Source of the DNA: Strongyloides papillosus
Lineage: Eukaryota; Nematoda; Chromadorea; Rhabditida; Strongyloididae
Assembly (NCBI GenBank): GCA_005656395.1
Contig: SRSI01000050.1
Coordinates: 3,782,001 to 3,846,000 of the forward strand
Direction of reading: 5' to 3'
DNA length: 64,000 nucleotides
Part shown: positions 49,205-61,176 of the stretch, in pieces
Position numbering within the stretch: the first letter of the stretch is position 1
Layout of the letters: the number at the start of each line of letters is the position of its first letter
The notes under the pieces: model-generated
Database searches by the model: none
What the model saw: the letters and a program-made list of their open reading frames with translations, nothing else
Told to the model about the DNA's origin: nothing
Program-made: the position numbers and the translations under genes

Positions 49205-49778
49205 TTAATACGATCTTAAATTTGTTAGATAAACTCGTTGATCATGAAGAGTTCTTGTCCCTAGCCAACAACTATTATAAATACATTTTCTACACTGTAA
49301 TACATCCATTTTTTCTGATGTTGATTTGCGTTCTATTTGATTTACAAGTCTATCAAAACATTTTTTATCTTTAACGGATACAGATCCATCTATATTTTCA
49401 CCAGCGTGTAACCCAAATCCACTTAAACAAACAAAGTTACTTTTTTATTAATATAAACACAATTTTATCTTACCCTACACAATTTCTTTCAGGAATATTT
49501 GTATAAAAGTCCCAATATCCGTTACCAGAAGCTTTTCTCCTGTACAAATTGAACCATCCAGTATCATGTCTTATTTGCATAACTCCGATTCTATACCAAC
49601 CTCTAGGTAGCTTTGGATCTAATCCAGTTTCTTCATCTGGTTTCGATGGTGGTACATGTGTTGAACATGTTACCTGTCCACAAGTAATCTCATCTGTCTC
49701 ACGGTAATATGTACAATATACATTCTCAGAATTGACTTTTTGAAAAATCAAAAGAATACAAATAATTAGGAAAATCAT
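49205..49778 (-). CDS. Small secreted Cys-containing protein, possibly L,D-transpeptidase-like
   Basis: Two exons, 49778-49474 and 49421-49205, with a 52-nt intron give 173 aa. A clear signal peptide (IFLIICILLIFQKVNS) is followed by a domain with even Cys spacing. Notable blocks are RGWYRIGVMQIRHDTGWFNLY, GNGYWDFYTNIPERNC and, across the intron, GGFGLHAGENIDGSVSVKDKKCFDRL. The G-F-x-L-H-x-G ... S-V-x-x-x-x-C-F pattern recalls the active-site region of DUF2778/YkuD-like L,D-transpeptidase folds and of secreted proteins I recall from other nematodes, but this is a resemblance only. The protein is likely exported or secreted into the gut or environment. No homologue can be named with certainty. 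Confidence 0.7.
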
Positions 49779-50083
49779 TAGGAAAATATATTGATTTACC
49801 TTTTAATTTACTTTGAAATGAAGTAAATAAATAAGTTGGTGCCTTTATAATAAAACTATCCCTCCTATAATAAAATATTTTCTCAAGGACACCTGATGAC
49901 ATATTAACATGAAGACAAAGGCATATTTTGTAGGAAACATATTACAGATGCAATAAAAACAATTAAAACTATAAAAATCGTTTCAGCAATTTTATATTCT
50001 TAATACTAATAAAAAAAACAATTTCCAAACGCGAAAAAAATATATTTAATAATATTGTATGTGTTTTATTAAAAATTTACTAT
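49779..50083. other. Intergenic region
   Basis: About 300 nt between two minus-strand genes. It holds the promoter of the secreted-protein gene and the 3' flank of the NFRKB-like gene. Nothing else is seen. Confidence 0.5.
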
Positions 50084-51096
50084 TTATCTTTTCCACATTC
50101 TGAAAGGCAAAGAATTCCCATTCCTATCTATAGATCTCTCTTTTTGTTGTTCAATAAATCTTCTCTCCGATTTTATATTTAATCCAGCTCTTTTATAGAC
50201 ATCTAAAAGTGTTATACCTTCAGTATCCAATAATAATGAATCTGGATGACATTCTTTTAATCTTCTATTTTCTTTTAACATTTTTTTTATTGTTGTTACT
50301 TTTTCTGTAGGTTCGTGTAAATCATAATCACTAATTTTCGAGTTAAAAATGGTACTTTTAGCTTTGATGTCTTTAAATTCTTTCACATCTACTTCCTCCT
50401 CATCCGAAGAATATGGATTGGGATCATTTGCTAAACGTTTTACTTCATCCAACATCCTCTTTGCACGAATACTTGCGCGACATGATACATCATACTCTAA
50501 TTTCCTTTTTTTAATTTGATTCCCTTTACGTGATGAAGAAGGAATGTTACCCGAAGTGACTGCATTTTCTAAAACTTCATGCCTTGAAATAAATAACTTC
50601 TTCATCAATCTTAGATTATACTGCTTATAGAAATGCTCGAAGAGAACACGCTTCATCTCACGAGATTCTATAAAACTTTTTAAATAACTAGGATCGAAGT
50701 GGTTGTTCTTTAGTTTGAATCTTAATTTCTCGAGATTATTAGGAAAACCAAACAGTGGATATGGTGTGAAAGCATTTGTCAGATGTTCATCCAATGTCTT
50801 TCCATTAATCCTTGGAAGAAATTTACATAAATATTGTTGTTTTTGTAAAGGTAAAGAGTAAAACACACTTTTTGTAAATATTGACTTAAATAAGGCCCCC
50901 TACAATAATTTTATATAAGGATTTATAAAATGTTATTACTTGCATTTTCTAACAAACATAAAGGTACTTCTATAATATCACCTGCAATATTTATCGTGGT
51001 TGTTTCCAAGGGATTATCTTTTTTCCCTTGACATAGTACGCCTAATCTCGACATTGATTCATGTAAAAATCTAGGTTTGTACGGTTGACATTCCAT
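50084..51096 (-). CDS. NFRKB-like INO80 complex subunit (DEUBAD domain), putative
   Basis: Exon 1 (51096-50944, 51 codons) and exon 2 (50899-50084) give about 322 aa. The only in-frame join uses a GC donor: exon 1 ends GAAAAT, the intron runs GCAAGTAA...TTGTAG (44 nt), and exon 2 begins GGGGCC. After splicing, IIEVPLCLLENGALFKSIFTKSVFYSLP...QYLCKFLP matches the start of the DEUBAD domain of NFRKB, where a helix ending in P-x-L is followed by LFWEVLS-like and HLxxFLP motifs. NFRKB binds and regulates the deubiquitinase UCH37 in INO80. The later part has RRLKECH and KRAGLNIKSERRF basic helices. No winged-helix domain is seen, so the protein is much shorter than vertebrate NFRKB. Family call is moderate. 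Confidence 0.6.
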
Positions 51097-51413
51097 TTGT
51101 AAATTTATTATATTAAAAATCAAATACACTATAAAATTACACAATATAAACCAAAGAGCATTTAAAAAACCAAATATAATTTCTAAAAAACGTAGATTTA
51201 AATTCTTGACAAACTATCGAGCAAGTATACACCATATTTTCTAATTAACGTAATTGGGACATATCTCTCCAAACCATGTGTATTTTAAATTATTTCCACC
51301 TAAGACACTTCCTCACTTCCACTCCATTCTTTACATCGCATCGTTTTTTCTTTCGTGTTTTGAAATAATAATATCATAAATAATATTTATTTTTTTCAGC
51401 TTTTTTTGTGTGA

Positions 51414-53188
51414 ATGTCGTCTATTCACTATAAATTTTGGTCTTCTATTGATTATAAAATATTACAAATACCGGGATTGAGCATTAAAGTTAACAATTTA
51501 AAAACAGCTATATTTGAAGCAGAAAATATTCGGGCAGATTTATTTGATTTAAAAATTTTTGATGCTCATACTAATCAGGAGTACACTGATGATGAAGTTG
51601 TGAGAAGAAACAATTCTGTAGCAATTAAGAGGATACCAAGAAATGGTGGTACAAAGCTACCGAAATTATTGTAGGTTTTATATACTTCATTAATCAATTA
51701 TTATGCATATGTTTTATATTTTAGAGATAGTAATGTGTACGGTGATGAAATAAAAGTTGGAGAAGGGTTAGAAAATGAATCACTTTTCAGTAATGTTGAT
51801 TATTCAAAGATGACTGAAGATGAAAAAATTGCTCACTTAAAGAAAGCCTCAGGTCAGGAATACCAACCGTCTAATTATGCTAAAAAAGGAGTTAACCAGA
51901 GTGGAGTACCACCACCTTCATATGTGTGTAACCGTTGCTTTCAACCGGGTCACTGGTATAAATTATGCCCTATGTTAAACACAAAAAGAACGACAGGTAT
52001 ACCTACGGAGGATTTGATGGAGACGACAAAAGATGATCCAATGGCTATGTTACATCCGTCGGGAAAGTATGTCATTCCAATTATGCACTGGAAAGCACGT
52101 AATGAAAAAAACAATATAGCAGGAAACTCAGTGGAGGCACAAGGGAAAGTGAAAGAGGAGGAGGAGGAAAAGAAACCTAAAAATGACTTGCCTTCGGAGT
52201 TGATTTGCCCTTTATGCAGTTCTTTATTTGTTGATGCAGTCTTAACATATTGTTGTGGAAATACTTTTTGTGCTGATTGTTTAACTAAAATTATAATTGA
52301 GGATAAAGAGGGCAAATGCCCTGGTGTTAGTTGTAATCAAAAGAAATTGAATTCTAGTAGTTTTGTACCAAATAAAAAAGTTAGAGATGCTGTTAAAAAT
52401 TATTCTTTGACTTTAGCAAAAGTTAGTAGAGATGTAGGTAGCAGTATTAATAATACCACTTTAACGGTAGATAGTGGTAATAGTTGTAGTATTAAAAAAG
52501 AGGAAGTAAAAAAGGAGAAAGAAAATTCTGAGGATGAGGTTATACCACCTACTAGAAATACCGTATCACCGCCCAAGGTTGTGAGAATTGATTTATCAAA
52601 TCCTGTAGCATTAGCTATGAATTCTAAAATTACGGCTGAAAAAGTGTTGGATAAAATAAAAGGTTCTGGAAGTCCTAATGAGATAGCAGAAGATGAAAAA
52701 AAATTACCTATTCTAAATAATCTTGTTACCAACCCAGAATGTCCTAATAACACTAATAATGATTCTTTAAAAAATAAAAATTTATTGCTTGTTGATACCA
52801 GTGTTCCACCTCCTTTAGGTTTCCCAACTACAAATATGATGGAGACACCAAGATTTGGTAATCCACATATTTCTTCAATGTCATCTTCATTAGCCCCACC
52901 TGGAGTTGACCCATTAAATTTTAACATGATGAAACATGGTAGATTGATGTAAGTATAATGTTTATATAATATTTAAATTTTATCCCAATATTTATTTTTA
53001 GGAATGGCTTTTCAAATTCATTTTCATTAGTTAATACATTTCCAGTATTCACACAATTTTCTAAACCAATTGTTAGTGGTTTCGATAAAATGATAATGTC
53101 AAAGGAGAAGAAGGAAGACTCCAAGAAAAGGAAGAGGAAAAGCAGAGACAGGAGCAAATCAAGGAGAGATGATAAGAAGAAGAAGTAA
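51414..53188 (+). CDS. rbpl-1: RBBP6-type E3 ubiquitin ligase (DWNN, zinc knuckle, RING)
   Basis: RBBP6/SNAMA/Mpe1 proteins link mRNA 3'-end processing with ubiquitination. Exons 51414-51670, 51725-52948 and 53002-53188 (introns 54 and 53 nt) give about 555 aa. The three family domains occur in order: the ubiquitin-like DWNN domain (residues 1-80, SSIHYKFWSSIDYKILQI), a CCHC zinc knuckle (CNRCFQPGHWYKLC, about 154-167) and a RING finger (ICPLCSSLFVDAVLTYCCGNTFCADC..., about 246-290). The rest is Ser/Lys/Pro-rich, ending in an RS-like basic tail (KKRKRKSRDRSKSRRDDKKKK). The short tail compared with vertebrate RBBP6 (about 1,790 aa) resembles lower-metazoan forms. The start at 51414 immediately opens the DWNN domain. 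Confidence 0.95.
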
Positions 53189-53334
53189 ATTTCTTTAAAT
53201 TCCACAATAAAATTTTGTTTTAAAATATATTTGGAAGGATATACTAACAATTTTAATAAATTAACATTAGTTTTTAATTGTAACATTGTTATGAAAATAA
53301 ATAGTTAAAAAATTTATCTTTGTAAATTAATTTT

Positions 53335-54442
53335 TTATTCGTTAGTAGATGTATTTGATTGAAGATTTAATTTTGATAGTCCTATGTCGACAGTAAAAAG
53401 GGGGAGTTTGTTTGATTTCAAGGAGGCAAGTTTCTCAGCTACTTGTGGAGATAGTAACTCATAATGAAATAAACCGTCATACAATTTTTTTCTCGGTGTA
53501 TCATCTTTTGTAAGGTTTTCTCTTGAGCCTTGTATTGAAACTCCTGAATCTTTTGACAATTTGTCATCCGATGCCATAATACTTCCATAATCTCTTTCTT
53601 TGCCATCAACTAAATCTTGACTAAATGTTTCTTCAAACACGTCATCAGAAAAATTCAAAGATTTTGATGTAGACATATTTAATAAGGATAGATTTGATAC
53701 ATTCTCATACGATGAATCAGATTTTTTATGAAATATAGAAGGTCTTCTAAAATATTCTGTAACAGTATCTTTCAATGAAGTTGAGGAATTTTTCCTATCA
53801 AAAGCATATGTTTGATAGAGATATGTGCGAGATAATGATTTTGCGAAAGCTAAAAATATACATTAAAGTTTAATCTGTAAACGTACATTTTCCTTTATTT
53901 GTATACATTGGAGGTAAACTCATGTTGGCCGTGTTAACATTTAAATAAACACAATTATTAGTTGCTTTTTTTAGGAATTTCCTCCATGCATCGATATTGT
54001 CATTCTCATCCAACTTCATTGAAACATACTCAGGAGATATTGGGTTATCAGAAATAATTATAAATTCTGTTCTCCAACTAGTAACTCTTTTAGAGGAATC
54101 CAAACTTTTGTGAAATTTCTCCTTTATTTGCTTTACATATTTTATATTTACAACGTAACCTTCTTCCATATCTGTATATATTAATAATTGATGATTATTA
54201 TTAATAACTACAAATCTTTCTTTGAAGTTATTCTTTGATCGTGCTAAAGTGTTTTTGCTGATAGAAACAGCTACTGTTCCATAAATCAACGTTGATGAAT
54301 CAAAGCGCCACTCACTACACAAACGAAGTGGAACTTTCTTAATAAATAATTCATTAGATTGAAACTATAAAAGAAAGCTTACTTTGTTTTTTTCGGAGCT
54401 CCTAATTCTCATACTATCAAGTATTGACGGTTGCCTACGCAT
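53335..54442 (-). CDS. PH-domain-like protein, unknown
   Basis: Exons 54442-54383, 54337-53887 and 53849-53335 (introns 45 and 37 nt) give about 341 aa. The central part (about residues 28-160) looks like a pleckstrin-homology domain: strands TLIYGTVAVSIS, FKERFVVINNNHQLLIYTD, a variable loop, TEFIIIS and a C-terminal helix with the invariant Trp, NIDAWRKFLKKA. PH domains bind phosphoinositides or proteins at membranes. The remaining C-terminal half is Ser/Asp-rich with no recognised fold. In exon 1 a TAG-ending 18-nt candidate intron is too short; the next acceptor (TTAAG) gives a 45-nt intron and keeps frame. I cannot name an orthologue. Confidence 0.65.
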
Positions 54443-55001
54443 TTTCTTAAATTATTTAGAAGGGCAGTTGAACTAAATGTAAGATAAAATACGAAAAAAA
54501 ATTAATTTCTATTCTCTATTGAAGTACACTAATATACTGAAATCTGAAATTAATTTAAATAATACAATGGCTCTAGAAATTGTAATATAAGGAAGCTTTA
54601 TAAATATAATACTATCGTAATAAATCATGTTTTAAGACCCAATTGTAAGTAACGATGAAAAATAATTAAAATACGTTTGGTAGGATGATAATAAAAAGTC
54701 AAAATCATCCTTTAAATAAATTAAAATGTATCGAAACTGTTGATTAATCTGAGAAAAAAATTTTAAAGCCACTGTCATCATGTTAAATAAAATGACAAGA
54801 ACAACTTCGACACAGTTAAAAAACATATTTATACTCTTAAAGAAAACGACAAAAAAATAAAATATAAAAAAATTTCGTAATTTTAACAAAATTAAAAGAC
54901 TATCTCCATACGAAAATGTAAAATGTATATTTTATTCTTAAACATAACATAGCTTCTTTATTAATAAAATAAAGTGGAGAAATAGTTACTGACATAAAAT
55001 G
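54443..55001. other. Intergenic region
   Basis: Between two minus-strand genes. It is AT-rich; a minus-strand frame at 54632-54889 is low-complexity and not credible. It contains the upstream region of the PH-like gene and the 3' flank of HBS1. Confidence 0.5.
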
Positions 55002-56653
55002 TTAATTACAAGATTCAATAATACCAGCAGCTATAGTTTGTCCGGAGGCACGCAATGAAAAGCGTCCCAACGCTTGACATTTATTAAATTCCTCCAAATT
55101 TACTGGAGAGTCCGTAACTATCTGGACTAGTGCCGAGCTGTTTTTTGTCAACATACGTGGTTTTTCTTTCTCCACATTGTTTATATTATCAATTGACTTT
55201 AGTAATTTCTTAATGTTACATGGAACACAAAGGGAATGGGCAAATAACTCGCATTGAGTTCCCTTTATAATTGGCGTTGACAATTGAAATATATTTATCT
55301 TTGCTGTAAATGTTGATATTGGAATTAATGCCTCTGAACCACCGCGACATAATATAAACCCATTACAGATGGAATTCTCTTCAAAATTTCCCGTTAATGT
55401 AATTATTATCTGTTCCCCAGCAAATACTGGACCATTATTGGTGAGGAAGTATCATCAAGACTAATACTTTTAACAGTACATGGACAAAACAATGGGACAA
55501 TGAATAACTTTTCATTTTTTTCAACAAATCCAGATTCAATTTTACCCCCTATGATAACGGTATTTGAACTTGAATTAAGAACAGTATTTACAGTGATTCT
55601 TAGTGGTTTATCAATATCTCTTTTTGGTACAGGTATTTCATCTATAGCTTCTAACAATGTATTTCCATTGTACCATTGATTTAATTCGTGATTCTTTGGT
55701 TTTTCGGTTAAATTAACTCCATTCAAACCACTAATGGGAACAAAAGAAACGTTTTTAATACCGACTTCGTTTGTTAAGAAATTATCCATAATACTAACAA
55801 TTTCTAAGAATCTATTTTCATCCCAATTTACAGTATCAAGTTTATTTACAGCAACTATCAAATTACTAATTCCAAGATTTCCCAGTAATATAGCATGTTC
55901 TCTAGTCTGACCCCCGTGATTTAAACCTGTCTCAAACTCACCCTTCGTAGAATTAATAACAAGAATCCCAGCATCAGCTTGTGTGGCACCATTAATCATA
56001 TTAGGAACAAAATCTTTATGCCCCGGTGCGTCTAGAACGATAACATTTTTGTCTTTGTCTGAAAAGAAGCTCTACCAACACCGATAGTTACACCACGTTC
56101 CCTTTCCTCTTCTGTTTGATCTAGCACCCAAGCATATGCGAAAGAACTTTTACCTATTTTTCAGAATCTTTTTTATACTTGTGCATTGTTTTTCCATCAA
56201 CGTTTCCACATTGAAATAATAGATGGCCTAGTAATGTGCTTTTACCAGCGTCGACGTGTCCAGCTATAACGATATTGAATATCTCTTTGTCACCTGCTTT
56301 TCTGACTTTTTTACTGTATTTTGGCTGTGTAGCTAACATTATTTCTTTTGGTGTTAAAACTTTACCCGATGGTGTGGACGTTGCTTTCGGGGTTTCGGGT
56401 TTTGATATGTTTAAATTTGCCATTTTAGGTGTGACATTACTAACCTTTTTGTTACTATCACTCTTTGGAGTATTTTGTTTTTTCGTGGTTGTTTGTTTTG
56501 GCTTATAAGAACCTAATTCTTCATAATCATCGTAGTCATCATATTCTTCATCATCATAATCATATGCATCTACAAATATTTCAACATAAGGTAGTTAAAA
56601 AATACAAACATACCATCATAGTCATAATATTTATTATTTCTACCTTTTGACAT
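55002..56653 (-). CDS. HBS1L: HBS1-like translational GTPase (ribosome rescue), with three apparent frameshifts
   Basis: HBS1 pairs with Pelota to release stalled ribosomes (no-go and nonstop decay). Exon 1 (56653-56614) encodes [13 protein letters not shown]; a 44-nt intron follows and the rest runs to 55002. After an Asp/Tyr-rich N-terminus and the family's KEIM region come the EF-1A-like GTPase motifs: [22 protein letters not shown] and NKLD, then two beta-barrel domains. The line [19 protein letters not shown] identifies HBS1 rather than eRF3 or EF-1A. The reading frame changes three times, each consistent with one missing A in a short A run on the coding strand: near 56157-56161, 56054-56056 and 55438-55439. 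Apart from these changes the whole protein, including the C-terminal barrel, is preserved, so sequence error is as likely as decay. Confidence 0.85.
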
Positions 56654-56822
56654 AGTTATAAAATATTATTTTGTAATATTGCAAGTTATTACGAAAAATT
56701 TTATGCATCTCAACACGATTCTCCATTGATATAAACTATTTTTTTGGTGAGATGTATTCATTTTTTTTGAAAATTTATTTTTTTGGTTGTTAATTATTCC
56801 ATTTTTCTAATAATCCATCAAT

Positions 56823-57503
56823 ATGGTAAGCATATTATATCTCAATATTCTTTTATATCATATTACCATTTCAGGGAAAGTACAAATCAACAGCAAAATT
56901 CGCTAGAAATCGAGTCAAACAAATTAAGGCAACCGATGAGCGAATGTACGTTTAAATTATAATTAAAATCTTACATTATTTTTAAGATCCGAAGATAAAA
57001 GAAAAATAAACACCAAAAAAGAGGATGATAAAAAAATAAAATTGATAGAGGCCCCTAAAGTATCAAGTGCTATGTTTTTGCGCTACAACACCCAACTAGG
57101 ACCACCATTCCATGTTATTATTGATACAAATTTTATTAATTTTTCAGTTTAAAAACAAAATAGAGTTGATGAAGGGATTGATGGATTGTTTATATGCTAA
57201 AGTAATTCCATACGTTACTGATTGTGTGTTTGGTGAGCTAGAAAGAATGGAAATCGTTTCAAGGTTGCTCTAAAGATTTTAAAGGATTCTAGAGTAAGGA
57301 GATTAAAATGTACTCATAAAGGCATATATGCAGATGATTGCATTGTTGATAGAATAAAGCAGCATAAATGTTATATTGTTGCCACATGTGATAAGGATTT
57401 GAAAAACAGAATACGTAAAATTCCGGGGGTTCCTATTATGTATATAGCAAATTATCGTTACACAATTGAGAGGATGCCAGATGCATTTGGAGCTAAAACA
57501 TAA
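56823..57503 (+). CDS. FCF1: FCF1/UTP24, rRNA-processing PIN endonuclease, with two apparent frameshifts
   Basis: FCF1 is the PIN-domain nuclease of the small-subunit processome that cleaves pre-18S rRNA at its 5' side. Exon 1 contains only the ATG (56823-56825); exon 2 is 56875-56945 and exon 3 is 56987-57503. The family's lysine-rich N-terminus and the lines [31 protein letters not shown] and [20 protein letters not shown] are all recognisable, including the catalytic acidic residues of the PIN fold. Two frame changes occur: one extra T around 57148-57150 (after INFS) and one missing G around 57249-57250 (in the ERMGNRF region). FCF1 is essential and usually single copy, so consensus error is more likely than loss of function. 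Confidence 0.85.
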
Positions 57504-59458
57504 TTTAAATTTATTTAATTTTGTTAGACTGCATTATGTATCTTTTATGTTATTTTTTATCGTTTATTGTTGTTATATAAATATTGTCAACTTTTAATCT
57601 TTCAAATTTAAAAGTTTTATAATGTGACAAATAAAATATAAATACTCCAGGGGATATAAACATATGTTAAATTTTACCATTTTATTATCAATATATTTTT
57701 GGAATATTCTCAATCGTTCAAAAGTTACTCTTCATTTTTTATTGAATAATAAAGCTATGATGGTTGTAAAGATTGTTTAAACCACTTTAACATATATATA
57801 TAGTGATTCATCATGTCATTTTCCTATATTTAACTACAATGTCAATCATTGATATTTTACAACGTCATTTTTGTTTTTCATTTTAAATTTATTTTGATAA
57901 TGATAAGTCAGTGTGATTATTTAAATCTAAAGTTGTCTTCAAAAAGCAATATATTAATTAATTCTCTGGAAAAAATTTTTAAACTTTATCTTAATTATAC
58001 GCCTTCGTATTTTTTACTAATTATGTATCAAAAATGATAACAAATTAAAATAATAGTATGAGAATCTAATTAAGAGGCATATTTACATTTATATTATTAT
58101 TAACACTTGATATAAAGCAGGAATTATAAAAACTTTTTTCACTTGAAATGTAATATACTATGAATATATCAGAGCAAATAATGATAGCTTTTTTTTAAAA
58201 ATAATATTAAAAAAAATGCACTTCCACTGCGATGACGCAGAGAAATTGATGAAAGCGACATCTTTAGATTGTTATTAATCATGTTTAGAGTAATTAATAC
58301 TCGACCTATTTTGGAAATATCATATGTATTATCTCTTGTATTACATAAATTTGATATGAAACAACTTTAATAATTTTTTATAGAATATATTACTCGTTTT
58401 TTTCTTCTGAATGGTGAATAAAGTTCGTGTTTATATAAGATGTCGTACTAATTTTAAAGAAGTATAAATTATCTTGAGAGTGTTTTTAAAATTTTATATT
58501 TTTTTCTCGATAGAAAATGTCGTAATTAATCAAAGTACCATATCATTTGAAAACAAAATCTTCTACTTTAATTTATAAGTAATTAAAAGTAGTTCAAAAG
58601 AAAAGGTTAATGGGATTAGTAACTAAAACTTTCTCTTAGACTGTCTGCAATCGTCCAAAAATCATCTTATTGAATTATTATCGTTCAATGAGCACATTTT
58701 ATCTTTTAAAAGTAAATGTTTTTATTCAATAAATACATAAAATAGTTTCCATTGAATGCATTTTAACACATATTGATTATTTACCAGGCACAATAAACAC
58801 ATAAAGATGAATAACAATTTTGTTTATTTTAAGAGTATTTATCATCTGCGCATTAAATATAATGTAGTTTTCATCTTTCTCCATCTCATAATACACACTC
58901 TCTCTTTTATATTCATCAACATTTTATTTTATACAATAAATATAGAGGACGTGAATATATGTTTACGATAAATAAGATAAATTAATTCACATAATGGATA
59001 CGTTTTTACAATCAATTTTCAAAGACAAAATGTTTATAATATATTTTAAAATAACGAACCTTTTGTTAAACACAAAACACATGAGTGTTTTCTTTATTTT
59101 TACAACATATACATTTTTGACATAGTGAATTAAAATATTTATGTCTATGTGTAATTTTCTTTTAAAATTATATATGAAATCAAAATACAAATATACTATT
59201 TTGTTCCACCATGGCAATTGATATTTAACATTGCGCAATTTTTATATATAAAGCATTAATATTGTTTAATGTTCACGTATATATATATTTAAAATTGAAT
59301 TTGTATTATTTTTTTTCTATTGAATAAAGAAGGACAAAGTGAAATATTTAAGAAAGTACGTCACATCGGTAGATAGAGAGACATTTTGCCTTTCATTATA
59401 TTTATATATATCTGTGACAGTGGTGTGTAAAAATAACTCTTTGCATCTATGTGCTCCA
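57504..59458. other. Long AT-rich intergenic region
   Basis: No gene, RNA or repeat is recognised. Short open frames at 57849-58037 and 58987-59238 are low-complexity. From about 59340 the composition becomes richer toward the right-hand regulatory region. Confidence 0.55.
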
Positions 59459-61176
59459 ATGGATCCATCCACTAAGAGTGCATTAAAATTTTGTCAGTCT
59501 CTGAATGCGAAATCAACAACGCAACCATCTTCTTCGTCTTCTCCTTTTACTGTTGTGTATCATCAGTCTCACATCACTATAACCATGGTATTATCATCTC
59601 CTGTATGGTTTGTTGTATGAATTGACATCTTTAATCAAATGAATTCTATTGAATTTCTATGTATAAATATCAAAATTCTTCTTAATAATTAGTTATAAAT
59701 GCCAAAAAGGGTTATTTTCTTGTATATAAATTTTGTATAAAAAATTAGGATGCATCTCCCATGTATAATGTAATAATGTGTATATATAAAATATTTATAC
59801 ACCGGACCCCTGCGCCACTGTACATTTTTTTTCTTCACGCGCACCCATATAAAATACTACCATTGGCATTTTTTTTTATTAAAATATAACATCTCTCTCA
59901 TCTGTAAAAAAGGACGTATACACTTATCTTTGCTTCTTTTGAAATAGAAATTTTTAGTATACATTTATTCTAATTCTTTTGAGGGAAGTGGATTCAACAC
60001 GCAAAAAATTATATATGTATATATAAATATATATATGATAAATAGGTTCGTCGACTAGTATTAAAATTTAGGACTTCCCGCAAATAGTTCCCCTACGACT
60101 CTATTCTAACCAAAAAGGCTGTTTGGGTCTTCCTGAATTATTTGAATTTCTGTTAAAATAGGCTGGTTTTACTATTTTACCCTTGTTTGAGGAAAGACGT
60201 AGTGTATATCTATATAAAATTTGTTCACCATACTCTCAGCAGTATTAATGGCGATGATGGCGGCAGTAACATCAGCCAACAAAACTGACTGATAATATAA
60301 CGAAGGTCGGAGCAATGCAGTAATTGCGACCTATGAAATTTTCAATAGAAGAAAACTTCATACCAAACCATGTAAACAACATCCTCTCTATATATTCAAT
60401 CTGTACACTGTTATATTGAAAGGACGAGCGCCGGTACAAATATTAATGTTTTATATATTGGTGATGTATGTATTTGTATGTATCTCTCACACAACTCGGT
60501 CGTAGATGGACGACCTTTTCTATAGATTATGTCAACTTCTTCATGCAGTTTTTATGCATTGGACGCCAGCGAATAACTTGGACGAGCTGCGCCCATTTTT
60601 CCTTCTCTATACACTATGAGACCCTTGGTTTTGTTGTATGCTTTTTTGAATGTTTTACACAAGCTCCTTCTTTTTTGATAGTAGTAAATGGCGCTCTCTC
60701 TTCAAGGCAATGTATTATTATTAGTATTAGAAGAGATATTTACAGGAAGAAAACTAAAGTAATACTCTCTGGGTTAAGCAGAAGCGCCTCTACTACTGCT
60801 CCTGAAAAAATACCAAAGAGACTGGGTTGTTCATTCTAATTTTAAATAATGCTTTTCATCTACAATTTATTACGCAATTGGTGAGAGATGTATTATTCCA
60901 TAATCATAGCGTGAAAATGACCCCCTCAAATGTAAAACACCTCCTATTTATTTCGAGACATCATTTAATAATCTTTAATGTAGTTTTTTTTAATTGCTTT
61001 TTTGATTAGTCGTTATCAATATATGTAATTATTGTTTATTTGTTTTCAGATCATTGTAAATAGAGGTCATTATATTGACAACCAAAGTTGGCGAAAAGTA
61101 TATAAAAAGATTTTGTCCCTGAGTGTGATCATGTGCTAAGGTACTTGATATATGCTCAAAAGATAATATTTAATTA
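59459..61176 (+). promoter_or_regulatory. Composition-shifted upstream region of the ARID1 gene
   Basis: Between about 59450 and 60900 the sequence is distinctly less AT-rich than other intergenic stretches, with clusters such as CACCGGACCCCTGCGCCACTG (starting near 59801). The open frames here (a 53-aa Ser-rich one at 59459-59620 starting MDPSTKSALKF, and 60468-60839) do not look like conserved proteins. The segment is probably a large promoter, 5' leader or non-coding first exons for the chromatin-remodelling gene that follows. This is inferred from composition and position. Confidence 0.4.

Noticed and set aside
52400..52927. 175-codon minus-strand frame
   Set aside because: Antisense shadow of the RBBP6 second exon; product is low-complexity with no family features.
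54365..54382. 18-nt GT...TAG candidate intron in the PH-like gene
   Set aside because: Far too short to splice. The next AG (ending at 54338) gives a 45-nt intron typical of this genome and preserves frame.
55002..57503. HBS1 and FCF1 as true pseudogenes
   Set aside because: All functional motifs are intact and only one-base, mostly homopolymer, changes break the frames. Sequence error is the better first explanation, although not proven.
60468..60839. 123-codon plus-strand frame with a richer composition
   Set aside because: The predicted sequence (many Cys, Phe, Ser, Arg) has no domain or signal and no splice context; it probably reflects the less-AT-rich non-coding region.
61116..61123. 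TCCCTGAG, identical to the first eight bases of the lin-4/miR-125 family
   Set aside because: The following bases do not match lin-4 and the flanks do not fold into a convincing hairpin by eye. One octamer is expected by chance.
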